A DNA stretch of 64,000 bases from Sporosarcina ureae (GCF_002109325.1 NZ_CP015348.1:27501-91500), one strand, 5' to 3'. Positions 37,262-46,295 are shown, counted from the first letter of the stretch. The notes: generated by a model not told the origin, from the letters alone. Numbers and translations are program-made.

Positions 37262-38380
37262 GAACAACCACTTGCACCATATTCCGTCTGTAACTTAGCT
37301 GCTGTGAACCTAGCTGAAATGACAGACAAAGAAACTAAAACAGTGAACTTTACGAAATTGATTGAAACAGTTAAAACAGGTGTACGTATGCAGGATAACG
37401 TCATCGACGCGACACCGTATTTCCTTGAAGACAATAAAGTACAAGCCCTTGGTGAACGCCGTGTGGGACTTGGGGTTATGGGACTTGCCGATCTTCACAT
37501 CTATTGTGAGAAAACATACGGCTCCGCTGAAGGAAATCAATTAGTGGAAGAAGTATTTGAAACTATTGCAACCACTGCTTATCGTGAATCCATCGAATTA
37601 GCGAAAGAAAAGGGAAGTTTCCCATTCTTGATCGGTAAAACAGATGAAGAAACGAAAGCATTGCGTCACGCGTTTATCAATTCGGGCTTCATGAAACGCA
37701 TGCCTGAAGATATCCGTGAAGCGATTCTTGAACATGGTATTAGAAATTCCCATTTACTTACAGTTGCACCTACGGGATCTACTGGAACAATGGTAGGAGT
37801 TTCGACAGGATTAGAACCATATTTTTCATTCACATACTACCGCAGTGGCCGTCTAGGGAAGTTCATCGAAGTAAAAGCAGAAATCGTGGAAGAGTATTTG
37901 CAAGCTAATCCAGATGCAGATCCGAATAACTTACCTGATTGGTTTATTTCTTCAATGGAACTAGCACCAGAAGCGCATGCGGATGTACAATGTATCATTC
38001 AACGCTGGATTGACAGCTCTATCTCTAAAACTGTTAACGCGCCGCGCGGTTACACAGTGAAGCAGGTTGAGAGTGTCTATGAGAGATTATATAAAGGCGG
38101 AGCGAAAGGCGGTACAGTATACGTCGACGGTAGCCGTGATTCACAAGTACTCACTCTAAAAGCGGAAGATAATATCCCCGACACAGGAGAAGAAGTCGAA
38201 GTGGCGGAACAGCCAAAAGTTGTGCTCGTCAATACGATTCAGGCACTGCGTTCTACAAATGTTACGATCGGTTCAGAAGTGGGCGACACATGCCCAGTTT
38301 GCCGACAAGGCACAGTAGAAGAAATTGGTGGATGTAACACATGTACGAATTGCCAAGCGCAATTAAAGTGTGGATTATAA
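37262..38380 (+). CDS. nrdJ: NrdJ, exon 3
   Basis: Residues 482-853. It starts EQPLAPYSVCNLAAVNL, with the second redox Cys (SVCNL) and the loop after NPCG. Then come GLGVMGLADL, VAPTGSTGTMVGVSTGLEP (the phosphate-binding loop) and a C-terminal Cys-rich tail (DTCPVCRQG...GGCNTCTNCQAQLKCGL). The tail has a zinc-ribbon-like CxxC pair plus the terminal Cys that passes electrons from thioredoxin. A GC-rich terminator follows. Confidence 0.94.
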   Translation, partial: EQPLAPYSVCNLAAVNLAEMTDKETKTVNFTKLIETVKTGVRMQDNVIDATPYFLEDNKVQALGERRVGLGVMGLADLHIYCEKTYGSAEGNQLVEEVFETIATTAYRESIELAKEKGSFPFLIGKTDEETKALRHAFINSGFMKRMPEDIREAILEHGIRNSHLLTVAPTGSTGTMVGVSTGLEPYFSFTYYRSGRLGKFIEVKAEIVEEYLQANPDADPNNLPDWFISSMELAPEAHADVQCIIQRWIDSSISKTVNAPRGYTVKQVESVYERLYKGGAKGGTVYVDGSRDSQVLTLKAEDNIPDTGEEVEVAEQPKVVLVNTIQALRSTNVTIGSEVGDTCPVCRQGTVEEIGGCNTCTNCQAQLKCGL

Positions 38381-38393
38381 ATATATAATAGCG

Positions 38394-38429
38394 ACCCTCA
38401 AGTGCATGTATAGCGCTTGGGGGTTTTTT
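38394..38429 (+). terminator. nrdJ terminator
   Basis: ACCCTCAAGTGC pairs with GCGCTTGGGGGT, followed by six T. The following gap to 38678 is AT-rich with no gene. Confidence 0.88.
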
Positions 38430-38678
38430 CAATATAATAATAACGATAAGTACTTTAGACTTGATATTTCTCTTTGCGTGTATAATTACTTACGCATACA
38501 ACCCACAGTGCATAAGCGAATTATTGATACATATTTAACTACTTTCTAGAAAAATTAGATAAATCTATTAATTTGTATTGATAAAATATTCTCATTATTA
38601 TATACTAAGATAACAAATAATCTGAGTATTCATTATAGAATCAGATCAATACATAGCAGACGAGAAAGAAGGGGTTTC

Positions 38679-40103
38679 ATGCTGACGTTTTTATCATCCA
38701 TCGTCTTGTAAATTGTAGGTTACCTGACGTATTCAAAAGTAGTAGAAAAGGCATTTGTAATTGATGATGCTAGAAAAACGCCTGCGTACTTGCAGGAAGA
38801 CGGAATGGATTATGTACCGATGAGTTGGTGGAAAGGTTGGCTGATCCAGCTACTCAACATTGCAGGGCTAGGTCCTATTTTCGGAGCGATTGCAGGTGCA
38901 TTATACGGTCCCGTCGCATTTATTTGGATCGTGTTCGGTAGTATTTTTGCAGGTGCTGTGCACGATTATTTCTCGGGTATGTTGTCCTTGAAGCATGGGG
39001 GCGCACAATTCCCTAGAATTGTAGGAGAGTATTTGGGAGATATCGCAAGGCGCTTCATCAATGTTATTTCCATCGTCTTAATGGTTCTTGTAGCAGCCGC
39101 TTTTACAGCAGGGCCTGCTCAACTTATTTCATCTATTACACCGCTATCATTTATCGTGTCACTTATACTAATATTTGGTTATTTTGTCTTGGCTGCTATT
39201 TTGCCTATCAATAAAATTATTGGACGTTTGTATCCGGTATTCGGCGTAGTGTTAATCGTAATGGCCGTCGGAATCGGTGGGGCGTTATTGTTCGGACCGG
39301 AGAAAATACCGAATCTGACATTACAAAACTTACATCCAGGTGAATTACCGATTTGGCCGCTACTAATGGTCACCATTTCTTGCGGGGCCATTTCTGGTTT
39401 CCACTGTACACAGAGTCCAATAGTTTCACGTACGATGAAAAAAGAATCGGAAGGGCGTAAAGTCTTTTACGGTGCGATGATTGCTGAAGGCGTTATTGCG
39501 ATGGTGTGGGCTGCGGCAGGTATGACGTTCTTTGGAGGCACGTCCGGATTACAAGGCGCGTTGGCTGCAGGTGGTCCAGCAGGTGCTGTCAATGAAATCT
39601 CTAGTACTTTGCTCGGTTCATTTGGAGGGTTATTAGCTATATTAGGTGTTATCATTTTACCGATTACAACAGGCGATACAGCACTACGTTCAGCGCGTAT
39701 GATCTTTACGGAAGCGACTTCCAAGTGGTTGAATCCCGATAAAAAGTGGGTCATTCTTGCATCTACGCTGTTGTTGGGTGTTCCGATGTTCTATCTTTCT
39801 ACTATTGATTACTCCTTCTTATGGCGTTATGTAGGCGGAACAAACCAGTTAGTGGCAGCTGTTATGCTTTGGACCGCCACTTCCTACTTAATAAGAGAGA
39901 AACGGTCTCATTGGATTGCAGGTATTCCTGCGATGTTCATGACCGCAGTTGTCGTGACGTACTGGATGTATGCCCCTGAAGGACTGCACTTAGGTTACGG
40001 TTTATCCGTAAGTACGGGAATCATAGTATCCGTTGCGATTGGAGTGTTTTATGCACTGAAAGTAATCGAATCCAAACGACTACCAGCGTTTGTAAGTGAA
40101 TAA
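38679..40103 (+). pseudogene. cstA: CstA-family carbon starvation/pyruvate transporter, early in-frame stop
   Basis: The frame from ATG 38679 (AGAAGGGG ahead) reads MLTFLSSIVL, then TAA at 38709-38711, then IVGYLTYSKVVEKAF and the remaining roughly 463 residues without interruption. The rest has a typical CstA core: TPAYLQEDGMDYVPMSWWKG, FGAIAGALYGPVAF, VHDYFSGMLSLKHGGAQFP, CGAISGFHCTQSPI and GDTALRSARM, with about 12 membrane helices. CstA proteins import peptides or pyruvate. A single T-to-A change would explain the stop. Unless there is re-initiation at a weak downstream start (for example TTG 38790), the first membrane helix is lost. Could also be a sequencing error. Confidence 0.8.
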
Positions 40104-40105
40104 CG

Positions 40106-40143
40106 AAAAGGACTCTCAGCATTCGTGCTAAGAGTCCTTTTTG
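40106..40143 (+). terminator. Terminator after cstA
   Basis: AAAAGGACTCTCAGC pairs with GCTAAGAGTCCTTTT, with T at the 3' end. Confidence 0.92.
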
Positions 40144-40156
40144 TGTTTTAACTAGA

Positions 40157-40192
40157 CAAAGCCCCAAATGCATAACGCATTCGGGGCTCGTT
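40157..40192 (-). terminator. Terminator of the yqhQ gene
   Basis: AGCCCCAAATGC pairs with GCATTCGGGGCT. On the minus strand the stem follows the stop codon and is followed by a short T-rich run. Confidence 0.8.
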
Positions 40193-40197
40193 TTCAC

Positions 40198-41187
40198 TTA
40201 TGAAAGAAGAGGTTTTGGCTCATTTGCTTCTTCTACTTCTACAGCAGCTTCAGGGTTTAGCACTCCAACTCCATGCTCTTCGACTTCAAGTAACTTTTCG
40301 AATGAAGCAATGGCAACTTCGACTTGCTTGTCATCTGGCTCTTTTGTTGTCAGTAATTGCAACCAAAGTCCGGGATAACCTAGATAACGAAGTACCGGTA
40401 CGTTACGCACGGCATTCGTCAACTGCAATACTTCAAATGACACGCCAAGTACTACAGGAATCAATAAAATCCGGTTCAGAACACGTAACCAAAGCGGGTC
40501 AGTCGGAACTAGGAAGTAGATGAACATTCCGACAATCACTGTAAACAAAATGAAACTACTACCGCATCGGTAATGTAAACGAGATTGCGATTGAACGTTT
40601 TCTACTGTCATTTTCATATTACTTTCGTAGTTATTGATGACTTTGTGTTCCGCTCCGTGATATTGGAAAACACGTTTGATAAGCGGTGTCAGTGAAATCA
40701 ATCCAATATAGGTCAGCAACAAGAATAGTTTGAAGAAACTTTCAATCATGATTTGCGCCGTTTTGCCAGGTGCTACAGATTGGAATAACTCTGCTAAGAA
40801 AACCGGCACGAGAGTAAAGACGAATTTACCAAATATAAATGATAAAACACCGACTGCTGCTACTCCGAGAATCATCACAAGTTTCGACGTCTCTTCTTCT
40901 TTCGCATGATCCTCTTCTTCGCCAGGCATCACGTCGTAGCGATCACTCGCGAACGTCAAATGCTTGGAACCATTTCCAGCGGATTCAATCAATGCTACAA
41001 TTCCACGGATTAAAGGAATTTTCTTTAATTTAGTACGAACAGGATGTGATTCTCTCGGTACGTGGTAGTACTCGATCGTATCATCTTTACGGCGAATTGC
41101 AGTGACCGTATCCTTCTTTCCACCGAACATTACACCTTCTATAAGTGCTTGACCTCCGTATGCTGGAGGAGTTTTCTGTTGGCTCAT
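40198..41187 (-). CDS. DUF1385 membrane protein (YqhQ-like)
   Basis: A 329-residue protein of the DUF1385 family. It shows YGGQALIEGVMFGGKK (about residues 10-25), FQYHGAEHKVINNYE (about 175-189) and HYRCGSSFILFTVIVGMF (about 206-223), all family hallmarks. There are four or more membrane helices and an acidic C-terminal tail of about 30 residues. B. subtilis YqhQ occupies the same place before yqhR-aroQ. The family has been described as putative metal-dependent enzymes; no activity is established. Confidence 0.93.
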   Translation of the reverse strand: MSQQKTPPAYGGQALIEGVMFGGKKDTVTAIRRKDDTIEYYHVPRESHPVRTKLKKIPLIRGIVALIESAGNGSKHLTFASDRYDVMPGEEEDHAKEEETSKLVMILGVAAVGVLSFIFGKFVFTLVPVFLAELFQSVAPGKTAQIMIESFFKLFLLLTYIGLISLTPLIKRVFQYHGAEHKVINNYESNMKMTVENVQSQSRLHYRCGSSFILFTVIVGMFIYFLVPTDPLWLRVLNRILLIPVVLGVSFEVLQLTNAVRNVPVLRYLGYPGLWLQLLTTKEPDDKQVEVAIASFEKLLEVEEHGVGVLNPEAAVEVEEANEPKPLLS

Positions 41188-41309
41188 AACATACCCACAC
41201 TTTCTGTCGTAAGAAACGATATTCCTATTGTACTAAAAAAACTGAAGTTGCACCATTGAGATGTTTAAAAATATGTAAATAACCCGACACTGGAAGGGGA
41301 GGTATTGTC

Positions 41310-41735
41310 ATGAAAATTACATCAACACATGTTTGGACAGCTGTCATGGCGGCTGTACTAGCTATCATCTCATTAAAATTTCTTAAAGTGTTTAAATTTA
41401 TAAAATGGTCGCCGATCGGCTGGACTAAGAAATTTCATATGTTTGCAACCTATCCTAGTTGGCTTAAATGGATAATATTGTGGGCAATCTGCTTTTTGCT
41501 ATTTTTTATTTTATACTATCTCGCACGTCTAACGTTCAAGATTCCGCCCTCGGTGTCTTCATTAATCATCACGGTCATTGCGATTATTTTTATTGAATGG
41601 ATGATTCACGTAAAAGCGGATTTGACGATGACACAGTTCATTAAAAAAATATCGATTCCGTTTGCTTGTCTGTTTGCGATGATCTTCCGTTTCGTGATAG
41701 GAACGTCTGTCTACATGAAAAAAACATTTGGTTAG
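41310..41735 (+). CDS. YqhR-like membrane protein
   Basis: A 141-residue protein with four hydrophobic segments (about residues 8-24, 51-71, 79-96 and 110-131), the third being IPPSVSSLIITVIAIIFIEW. Position between yqhQ and aroQ, size and topology match B. subtilis YqhR (DUF/YqhR family). The start ATG follows GGGGAGG. It may be coupled to the aroQ-pepP-efp transcript. No function is known. Confidence 0.88.
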   Translation: MKITSTHVWTAVMAAVLAIISLKFLKVFKFIKWSPIGWTKKFHMFATYPSWLKWIILWAICFLLFFILYYLARLTFKIPPSVSSLIITVIAIIFIEWMIHVKADLTMTQFIKKISIPFACLFAMIFRFVIGTSVYMKKTFG

Positions 41736-41805
41736 AACGGTATTAGTTTGTCCCGCTACCTCGTTGTGCTAAAATAGGAAAGAAAAATGAGTGGGAGGGG
41801 ATTAA

Positions 41806-42252
41806 GTGGAGCTGTTACTCTTAAATGGTCCAAACCTGAACCGGCTGGGCAAGAGAGAACCGGATATTTACGGTGCGGAGACACTGGCGGATATAGAAAG
41901 CCGAATCGAGCGTCTAGCGAATGAGTCAGATGTTACGCTTTCGTGTTTCCAATCCAATATTGAAGGTGAGCTAATCAACCGAATTCACGATGCAGGCGAT
42001 CAAGAAATTGATGGCATCATCTTTAATCCAGGCGCGTTTACACATTACAGCATTGCCCTGCGTGACGCGGTCGCATCGATTTCTGTTCCGGTAATTGAAG
42101 TCCATATCTCGAATATACATACTCGTGAAGAGTTTCGGCACACCTCTGTCATTGCGCCTGTCGCGGCAGGACAGCTTTGCGGCTTTGGAACAGCGGGCTA
42201 TGATCTCGCTTTCCAAGCGTTCTTGTTACAACGAGAGGAGAGAAAATCTTGA
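41806..42252 (+). CDS. aroQ: Type II 3-dehydroquinate dehydratase
   Basis: A 148-residue dodecameric-type dehydroquinase that converts 3-dehydroquinate to 3-dehydroshikimate in the shikimate pathway. The N-terminus LLLNGPNLNRLGKREPDIYG (about residues 3-22) carries the catalytic Arg and Tyr of the lid. NPGAFTHYSIALRDA (about 74-88) and EVHISNIHTREEFRHTS (about 99-115) follow, with the catalytic His in the latter. GTG start after GGGAGGG. It overlaps the peptidase gene by 4 bases. Confidence 0.96.
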   Translation: MELLLLNGPNLNRLGKREPDIYGAETLADIESRIERLANESDVTLSCFQSNIEGELINRIHDAGDQEIDGIIFNPGAFTHYSIALRDAVASISVPVIEVHISNIHTREEFRHTSVIAPVAAGQLCGFGTAGYDLAFQAFLLQREERKS

Positions 42253-43307
42253 AAATAGAGAAATTGAGAAAGTTATTGGAAGAACAGCAACTCGATGCAT
42301 TATTCATCACGAACTCATACAACCTTCGTTATATGACGAACTTCACAGGCTCAGCGGGAACTGCCATCATTTCAAAAGATGACGCAGTATTCATTACAGA
42401 TTTCCGTTATATGGCGCAGGCCAATGACCAACTAACGGGTTATCGTATCGTCCAACACACGGAAACGATGATTCAAGAAGTTGCGAATCAAGTGAAAGAA
42501 ATGAAAATCGATACACTGGGCTTCGAGAAAGAAGATCTTAGTTATAGCCAGTTTGAGATGTATGACAAGCAAGTTGATGCAAAACTAGTGCCTGTCGCTG
42601 GTTTAGTAGAGAAGTTGCGTTTGATCAAAAACCCTGAAGAAATAGAAGTGCTTAAGCAAGCGGCAGCGATTGCGGATGCAGCATTTGTCTATATTTGTTC
42701 AGTCATCCAAGCGGGTAAAACAGAGCTTGAAATCGCCAATGAACTAGAATTCTTCATGCGCAAACAAGGCGCGACTTCTTCTTCATTTGACATAATTGTT
42801 GCTTCAGGCGAAAGAGGGGCTTTACCACATGGGGTTGCTTCTGATAAAGTGATTGAGACTGGTGATTTAGTTACAATGGATTACGGTGCCCTCTATAATG
42901 GGTATATCTCTGACATCACAAGAACAGTTGCGATCGGCGAACCTTCTGCTAAACTTCGTGAAATTTACGAGGTAACGTTACATGCTCAAGAATTGGGTGT
43001 GGAACAGATCAAACCTGGTATGACAGGTATCGAAGCGGATGCAATTACACGCGACTATATTAAGTCCAAAGGTTACGGCGAAGCATTCGGTCATTCAACT
43101 GGTCATGGTATCGGAATGGAAGTCCACGAAGCTCCATCGTTATCATTCCGTTCGAATACAGTGCTTGTGCCGAATATGGCCGTAACCGTGGAACCGGGAA
43201 TTTATCTTCCTGGAATTGGCGGCGTGCGGATCGAAGATGATATACTGATCACAGAAACAGGTAACGAACGTTTGACAAAGTCTACTAAAGAACTGCTTAT
43301 ATTATAA
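42249..43307 (+). CDS. M24-family Xaa-Pro aminopeptidase/dipeptidase (YqhT-like)
   Basis: A 352-residue pita-bread metallopeptidase. The N-terminal creatinase-like domain (about residues 1-125) is followed by a catalytic domain with the five metal ligands: Asp in VTMDYGALYNGYISDITRT (about 210-228, two Asp), His in FGHSTGHGIGMEVHE (about 280-294), Glu in VEPGIYLPG and Glu in GVRIEDDI (about 330). Typical length for PepQ/PapA-type enzymes. The TTG start overlaps the aroQ stop, and efp follows after 24 bases, so the three are one operon. Confidence 0.94.
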   Translation: MKIEKLRKLLEEQQLDALFITNSYNLRYMTNFTGSAGTAIISKDDAVFITDFRYMAQANDQLTGYRIVQHTETMIQEVANQVKEMKIDTLGFEKEDLSYSQFEMYDKQVDAKLVPVAGLVEKLRLIKNPEEIEVLKQAAAIADAAFVYICSVIQAGKTELEIANELEFFMRKQGATSSSFDIIVASGERGALPHGVASDKVIETGDLVTMDYGALYNGYISDITRTVAIGEPSAKLREIYEVTLHAQELGVEQIKPGMTGIEADAITRDYIKSKGYGEAFGHSTGHGIGMEVHEAPSLSFRSNTVLVPNMAVTVEPGIYLPGIGGVRIEDDILITETGNERLTKSTKELLIL

Positions 43308-43331
43308 TCGGTTAAAAATGGAGGAATACGA

Positions 43332-43889
43332 ATGATTTCAGTAAACGAGTTTCGTACAGGACTAACAATTGAAGTGGATGGAGACATTTGGCGTGTAATG
43401 GATTTCCAACACGTAAAACCAGGTAAAGGTGCAGCGTTCGTTCGTTCGAAGTTGCGTAATCTTCGCTCAGGTAACGTCAATGAAAAGACATTCCGTGCGG
43501 GAGAAAAAGTAGCAAAAGCACAAATTGACAACCGTCGTATGCAGTATTTGTATGCGGATGGCGAGATGCACGTATTCATGGATAATGAGTCATACGAGCA
43601 AATCGAACTTTCTGAAAAGCAGTTGGAGTATGAGCTGAAGTTCTTGAAAGAGAATATGGAAGTTCACGTAATTACGTACAAAGAAGAAGTACTTGGTGTT
43701 GAGTTGCCAGTGACAGTTACGCTTGAAGTAGCTGAAACAGAGCCTGGTATTAAAGGTGACACAGCTAGTGGTGGTTCGAAGCCAGCGAAAATGGAAACTG
43801 GCGTTGTGGTTCAAGTGCCATTCTTCGTTAACCAAGGCGATATGTTGATTATCAACACAGAAGAAGCGGAATACGTTTCCCGTGCGTAA
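43332..43889 (+). CDS. efp: Elongation factor P
   Basis: A 185-residue three-beta-barrel translation factor that relieves ribosome stalling at polyproline. The KOW-like N-terminal domain has [20 protein letters not shown] (about residues 23-42), where the modified residue tip PGKGA lies; Lys29 is the expected 5-aminopentanol-type site in Bacilli. The OB domains follow with the C-terminal signature [20 protein letters not shown]. The start is supported by GGAGG. A terminator follows. Confidence 0.97.
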   Translation: MISVNEFRTGLTIEVDGDIWRVMDFQHVKPGKGAAFVRSKLRNLRSGNVNEKTFRAGEKVAKAQIDNRRMQYLYADGEMHVFMDNESYEQIELSEKQLEYELKFLKENMEVHVITYKEEVLGVELPVTVTLEVAETEPGIKGDTASGGSKPAKMETGVVVQVPFFVNQGDMLIINTEEAEYVSRA

Positions 43890-43906
43890 GTAAATAGGTA
43901 AAACGA

Positions 43907-43937
43907 GGATGTCCCAGGAATGGGGCATCCTTTTTTG
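43907..43937 (+). terminator. efp terminator
   Basis: AGGATGTCCC pairs with GGGGCATCCT around a short loop, followed by six T. Confidence 0.9.
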
Positions 43938-43998
43938 CGTGGGGATAATTCGCAAGTTAAAAGCACGTGCTTAGGAATAGTGAGTGAATTTGTGAGCG

Positions 43999-44490
43999 CG
44001 AGGGGATGGAAGCTCCAGCTGGCGGACGCTTTCCCATGGGCTCTCGGTGAGCCAACCAGGTCGCAAGCTCCCTTTTGGTTATCTCTCCTTTCGAGCTGAT
44101 CCTGCGGGAAGAGCCGTAACGAAGGACGGCTTTTGCGAGTACAAGCGAAGCGTTAGGAGCACATCTTTGCACTTCGCCGCCAGCTTCCGCTTCCATCCTA
44201 CTTTGATAGTGGTAGTACTTATATAACTCACTGTAGGCAGTATGTGAATTATTGTTTGTTTTAACTTATTTTAATTAATGTACTGAAGTTCAAAATGGAT
44301 TACAACACTTACTTTAATGACTAAAAAAGTATCACCCACTCGCATTGCAAGGGATTGGCGCGAAGGAGGGGCGACTCCGGGAGGATCAGCGGGACAGGTG
44401 AAACACCTTGTGAGCGTAGCGAGCGGTGTGGTTCACCGCCCGCCCTCCGGAAAGCGTCCCCTCCGTAGCGCCAATCCCAACCCCAACACA
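43999..44490. repeat. Two-part palindromic repeat element, copy 1
   Basis: A roughly 492-bp element with an inverted partner at 61457-61954. Part A (44004-44198) is bounded by GGATGGAAGC-TCCA-GCTGGCGG and its complement with only the inner four bases differing. Part B (44351-44478) is bounded by GGGATTGGCGC...GGAGGGG and its complement with 2-3 mismatches. Both parts contain related subterminal blocks (GGACGCTTTCC; GATCMNGCGGGA). The AT-rich 150 bases between them are also conserved in both copies. The frames through part A are not called as genes. No gene exists between efp and 44596. Confidence 0.9.
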
Positions 44491-44595
44491 AACTTCTCCT
44501 AATTCTTTCAATCAATAATGACACCTAAACTTTTATACTTTTGCATATCCAACAACCATGTTTCATAGAGTGGACTATGGAGGAGGCGTAGCGGG

Positions 44596-44805
44596 ATGGA
44601 ACTGAATGATTTATTGCGCATCGCCGGCGTCGGATTGGTGATTGGGGTATTGCACGTATTTTTCGAGCAAACAGGCAAGAAAGAATTCTCGTTTTTCCTG
44701 TTTTTCTTGGCCTATCTGTACATCTCGATCGAGCTATTGATGTTCCTCAGAATATTCTTCACGGAGATCACGGAATTCTTTAGCTGGCTATCCATGGCGA
44801 TGTAA
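44596..44805 (+). CDS. spoIIIAC: Stage III sporulation protein AC
   Basis: A 69-residue two-helix membrane protein of the SpoIIIA-SpoIIQ channel that links mother cell and forespore. The motif IAGVGLVIGVLHVFFEQTGKKEF (positions 9-31) is typical of SpoIIIAC. The ATG follows TGGAGGAGG. It is the first gene of the operon here: spoIIIAA (ATPase) and spoIIIAB, normally upstream, are absent and a repeat element lies in that place. Confidence 0.92.
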   Translation: MELNDLLRIAGVGLVIGVLHVFFEQTGKKEFSFFLFFLAYLYISIELLMFLRIFFTEITEFFSWLSMAM

Positions 44806-45183
44806 ATGGCAGTTCTCTTTCAATTATTTGTCGTGTATCTCTTGCTGCTTCTACTTTCATTTGCTGCACCTGCCTTGCACCCCATTCTCTACACCGCGCT
44901 GTTCTTACTCGTCACGGTGTATGTGGTGTTCACGGTACTAGTGCCCTTTGGTTCGACATTGATCGAGTTAACAGAAAAAATGCCGTCGCCTTATGCCACG
45001 CTATTAGTAGTCAGTGCAGGTCTGTATTATGTGGCAGAAGTTCTGTCGCTTCAGATGAAGGATGAAGGGTACGGGGCATTTGCGCAGTTGTTTCAGACTA
45101 GCATGAAAGTAGTCATCATGACGTTGTGGCTACCGTATATCACGCAATTGATCGAGACGATTCACGCGTTCATTCCCTGGTGA
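44806..45183 (+). CDS. spoIIIAD: Stage III sporulation protein AD
   Basis: A 125-residue polytopic membrane protein of the SpoIIIAC/AD family, about the usual length (B. subtilis 133). It has four hydrophobic segments and the conserved tail SMKVVIMTLWLPYITQLIE near residues 99-117. The start codon immediately follows the spoIIIAC stop, showing tight coupling. It acts in the engulfing mother-cell membrane as part of the channel complex. Confidence 0.9.
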   Translation: MAVLFQLFVVYLLLLLLSFAAPALHPILYTALFLLVTVYVVFTVLVPFGSTLIELTEKMPSPYATLLVVSAGLYYVAEVLSLQMKDEGYGAFAQLFQTSMKVVIMTLWLPYITQLIETIHAFIPW

Positions 45184-45218
45184 ACGAATCCTTACAATAC
45201 TGAATGGACGAGGCATCT

Positions 45219-46118
45219 ATGCTGAATTTTCTGCAGGAAAGTATCGCCGGTATCATCGGACCATTTTTCTTGTTGCTCATCATGTTGCTCCTAGCATCTC
45301 TCGTCGATTTCTTTCTTCCGGCGTTTCAAAAATGGACGAGGTTTCTGTTGCTGATTATGATCTTAGTCTTGCTAATTGAACCAGCGAGGGAGAGTTTTAC
45401 GCAGATCCAGGTGATCACGCATACGATCGCTTCTTTATTCCTCGGGATGTATCCGTTAATTGCTGCAATGATTTTGGCATCCGGCGCGACGTTTGGCGTC
45501 TTGAATTTTCAACCGGCCTTGCTGTTGTTTGCGCAAGGAGCTGTCGTGTTTGCGGATAAGTTTCTGTTGCCAATATTGCTGACGGCGTTATTGTTCGATA
45601 TCTTCACGCGATTGGTGCCGGAGATTCCGTTCACGAAAATGGCAGATCTACTGCGTACGTCATTGCTTGCAGTCGTTTCTGCGATGGTGGCAGCCTATTC
45701 CATCTTCATTACGGCAGGTGGTGCGCTTTCTTGGACGATGAATGGGGCGTTGAATGAACCGCTGAAGGAGTTGATCAAGCAGAATATTCCCGTCATCGGT
45801 TCGCTGTTGACGGATACGCTGGGATCGATCGGGCGTTATTCTTCCGGTGCGACGGCGTACATGAGTGTCTGGCTACTTGTATCGATTTGGACGATTGCGC
45901 TATTGCCGGCGGTGCGAATTCTTTGTATTGCGTTTTTATTTAGATGGACCGCAGCAATTATCGAACCGTTTTCACAAAAAGAAGTATGTGGGTTACTGGA
46001 TGATATTGGTCGTACGTTGTTTGTGTTATGTGCCATTTCGTTTTTGCTGACATTCGCTTTCATCTATACGACGATTTTCATTGTGACGTTCATTAAACTC
46101 ATGACGTTCGGGAAATGA
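45219..46118 (+). CDS. spoIIIAE: Stage III sporulation protein AE, short form
   Basis: A 299-residue polytopic membrane protein. About seven hydrophobic stretches are seen, plus the conserved pattern MYPLIAAMILASGATFG and RILCIAFLFRWTAAIIEPFS near the end. It matches the C-terminal three quarters of SpoIIIAE (399 in B. subtilis) but lacks the N-terminal signal peptide and extracellular domain of about 100 residues. ATG 45219 has GACGAGG 6 bases ahead; an ATG 15 bases earlier lacks a site. Confidence 0.85.
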   Translation: MLNFLQESIAGIIGPFFLLLIMLLLASLVDFFLPAFQKWTRFLLLIMILVLLIEPARESFTQIQVITHTIASLFLGMYPLIAAMILASGATFGVLNFQPALLLFAQGAVVFADKFLLPILLTALLFDIFTRLVPEIPFTKMADLLRTSLLAVVSAMVAAYSIFITAGGALSWTMNGALNEPLKELIKQNIPVIGSLLTDTLGSIGRYSSGATAYMSVWLLVSIWTIALLPAVRILCIAFLFRWTAAIIEPFSQKEVCGLLDDIGRTLFVLCAISFLLTFAFIYTTIFIVTFIKLMTFGK

Positions 46119-46127
46119 GGCAAGTGT

Positions 46128-46295
46128 ATGGAAGTATTTTTAGTGGGTCTAGCAAACTTGGTAGTGCTTGCGCTGATTATTCAGCTGCTAGCTAGCCAAG
46201 AGATGGAAAGAATGATTATTCCTTTGTGTAAGGTAGCGATCGGCATTTGGATTTTGCAATATTTTCTACAGTTCGCAAGTCATAAGTTACTGTGA
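46128..46295 (+). CDS. spoIIIAF: Stage III sporulation protein AF, membrane part only
   Basis: A 55-residue protein (MEVFLVGLANLVVLALIIQL as its first 20 residues) with two membrane helices. It lies between spoIIIAE and spoIIIAG, where spoIIIAF belongs. SpoIIIAF in B. subtilis has 206 residues, with two N-terminal helices and a cytoplasmic/intermembrane ring-building domain; only the helices remain here. No further coding remnant is seen before spoIIIAG. The gene is either a genuinely reduced form or a truncated remnant. Confidence 0.6.
   Translation: MEVFLVGLANLVVLALIIQLLASQEMERMIIPLCKVAIGIWILQYFLQFASHKLL

Noticed and set aside
43957-44196. 79-residue minus-strand frame with a conserved match at 61.7-61.9 kb
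   Set aside because: It lies in palindromic part A; most differences between the copies change the amino acid, and no RBS is present.
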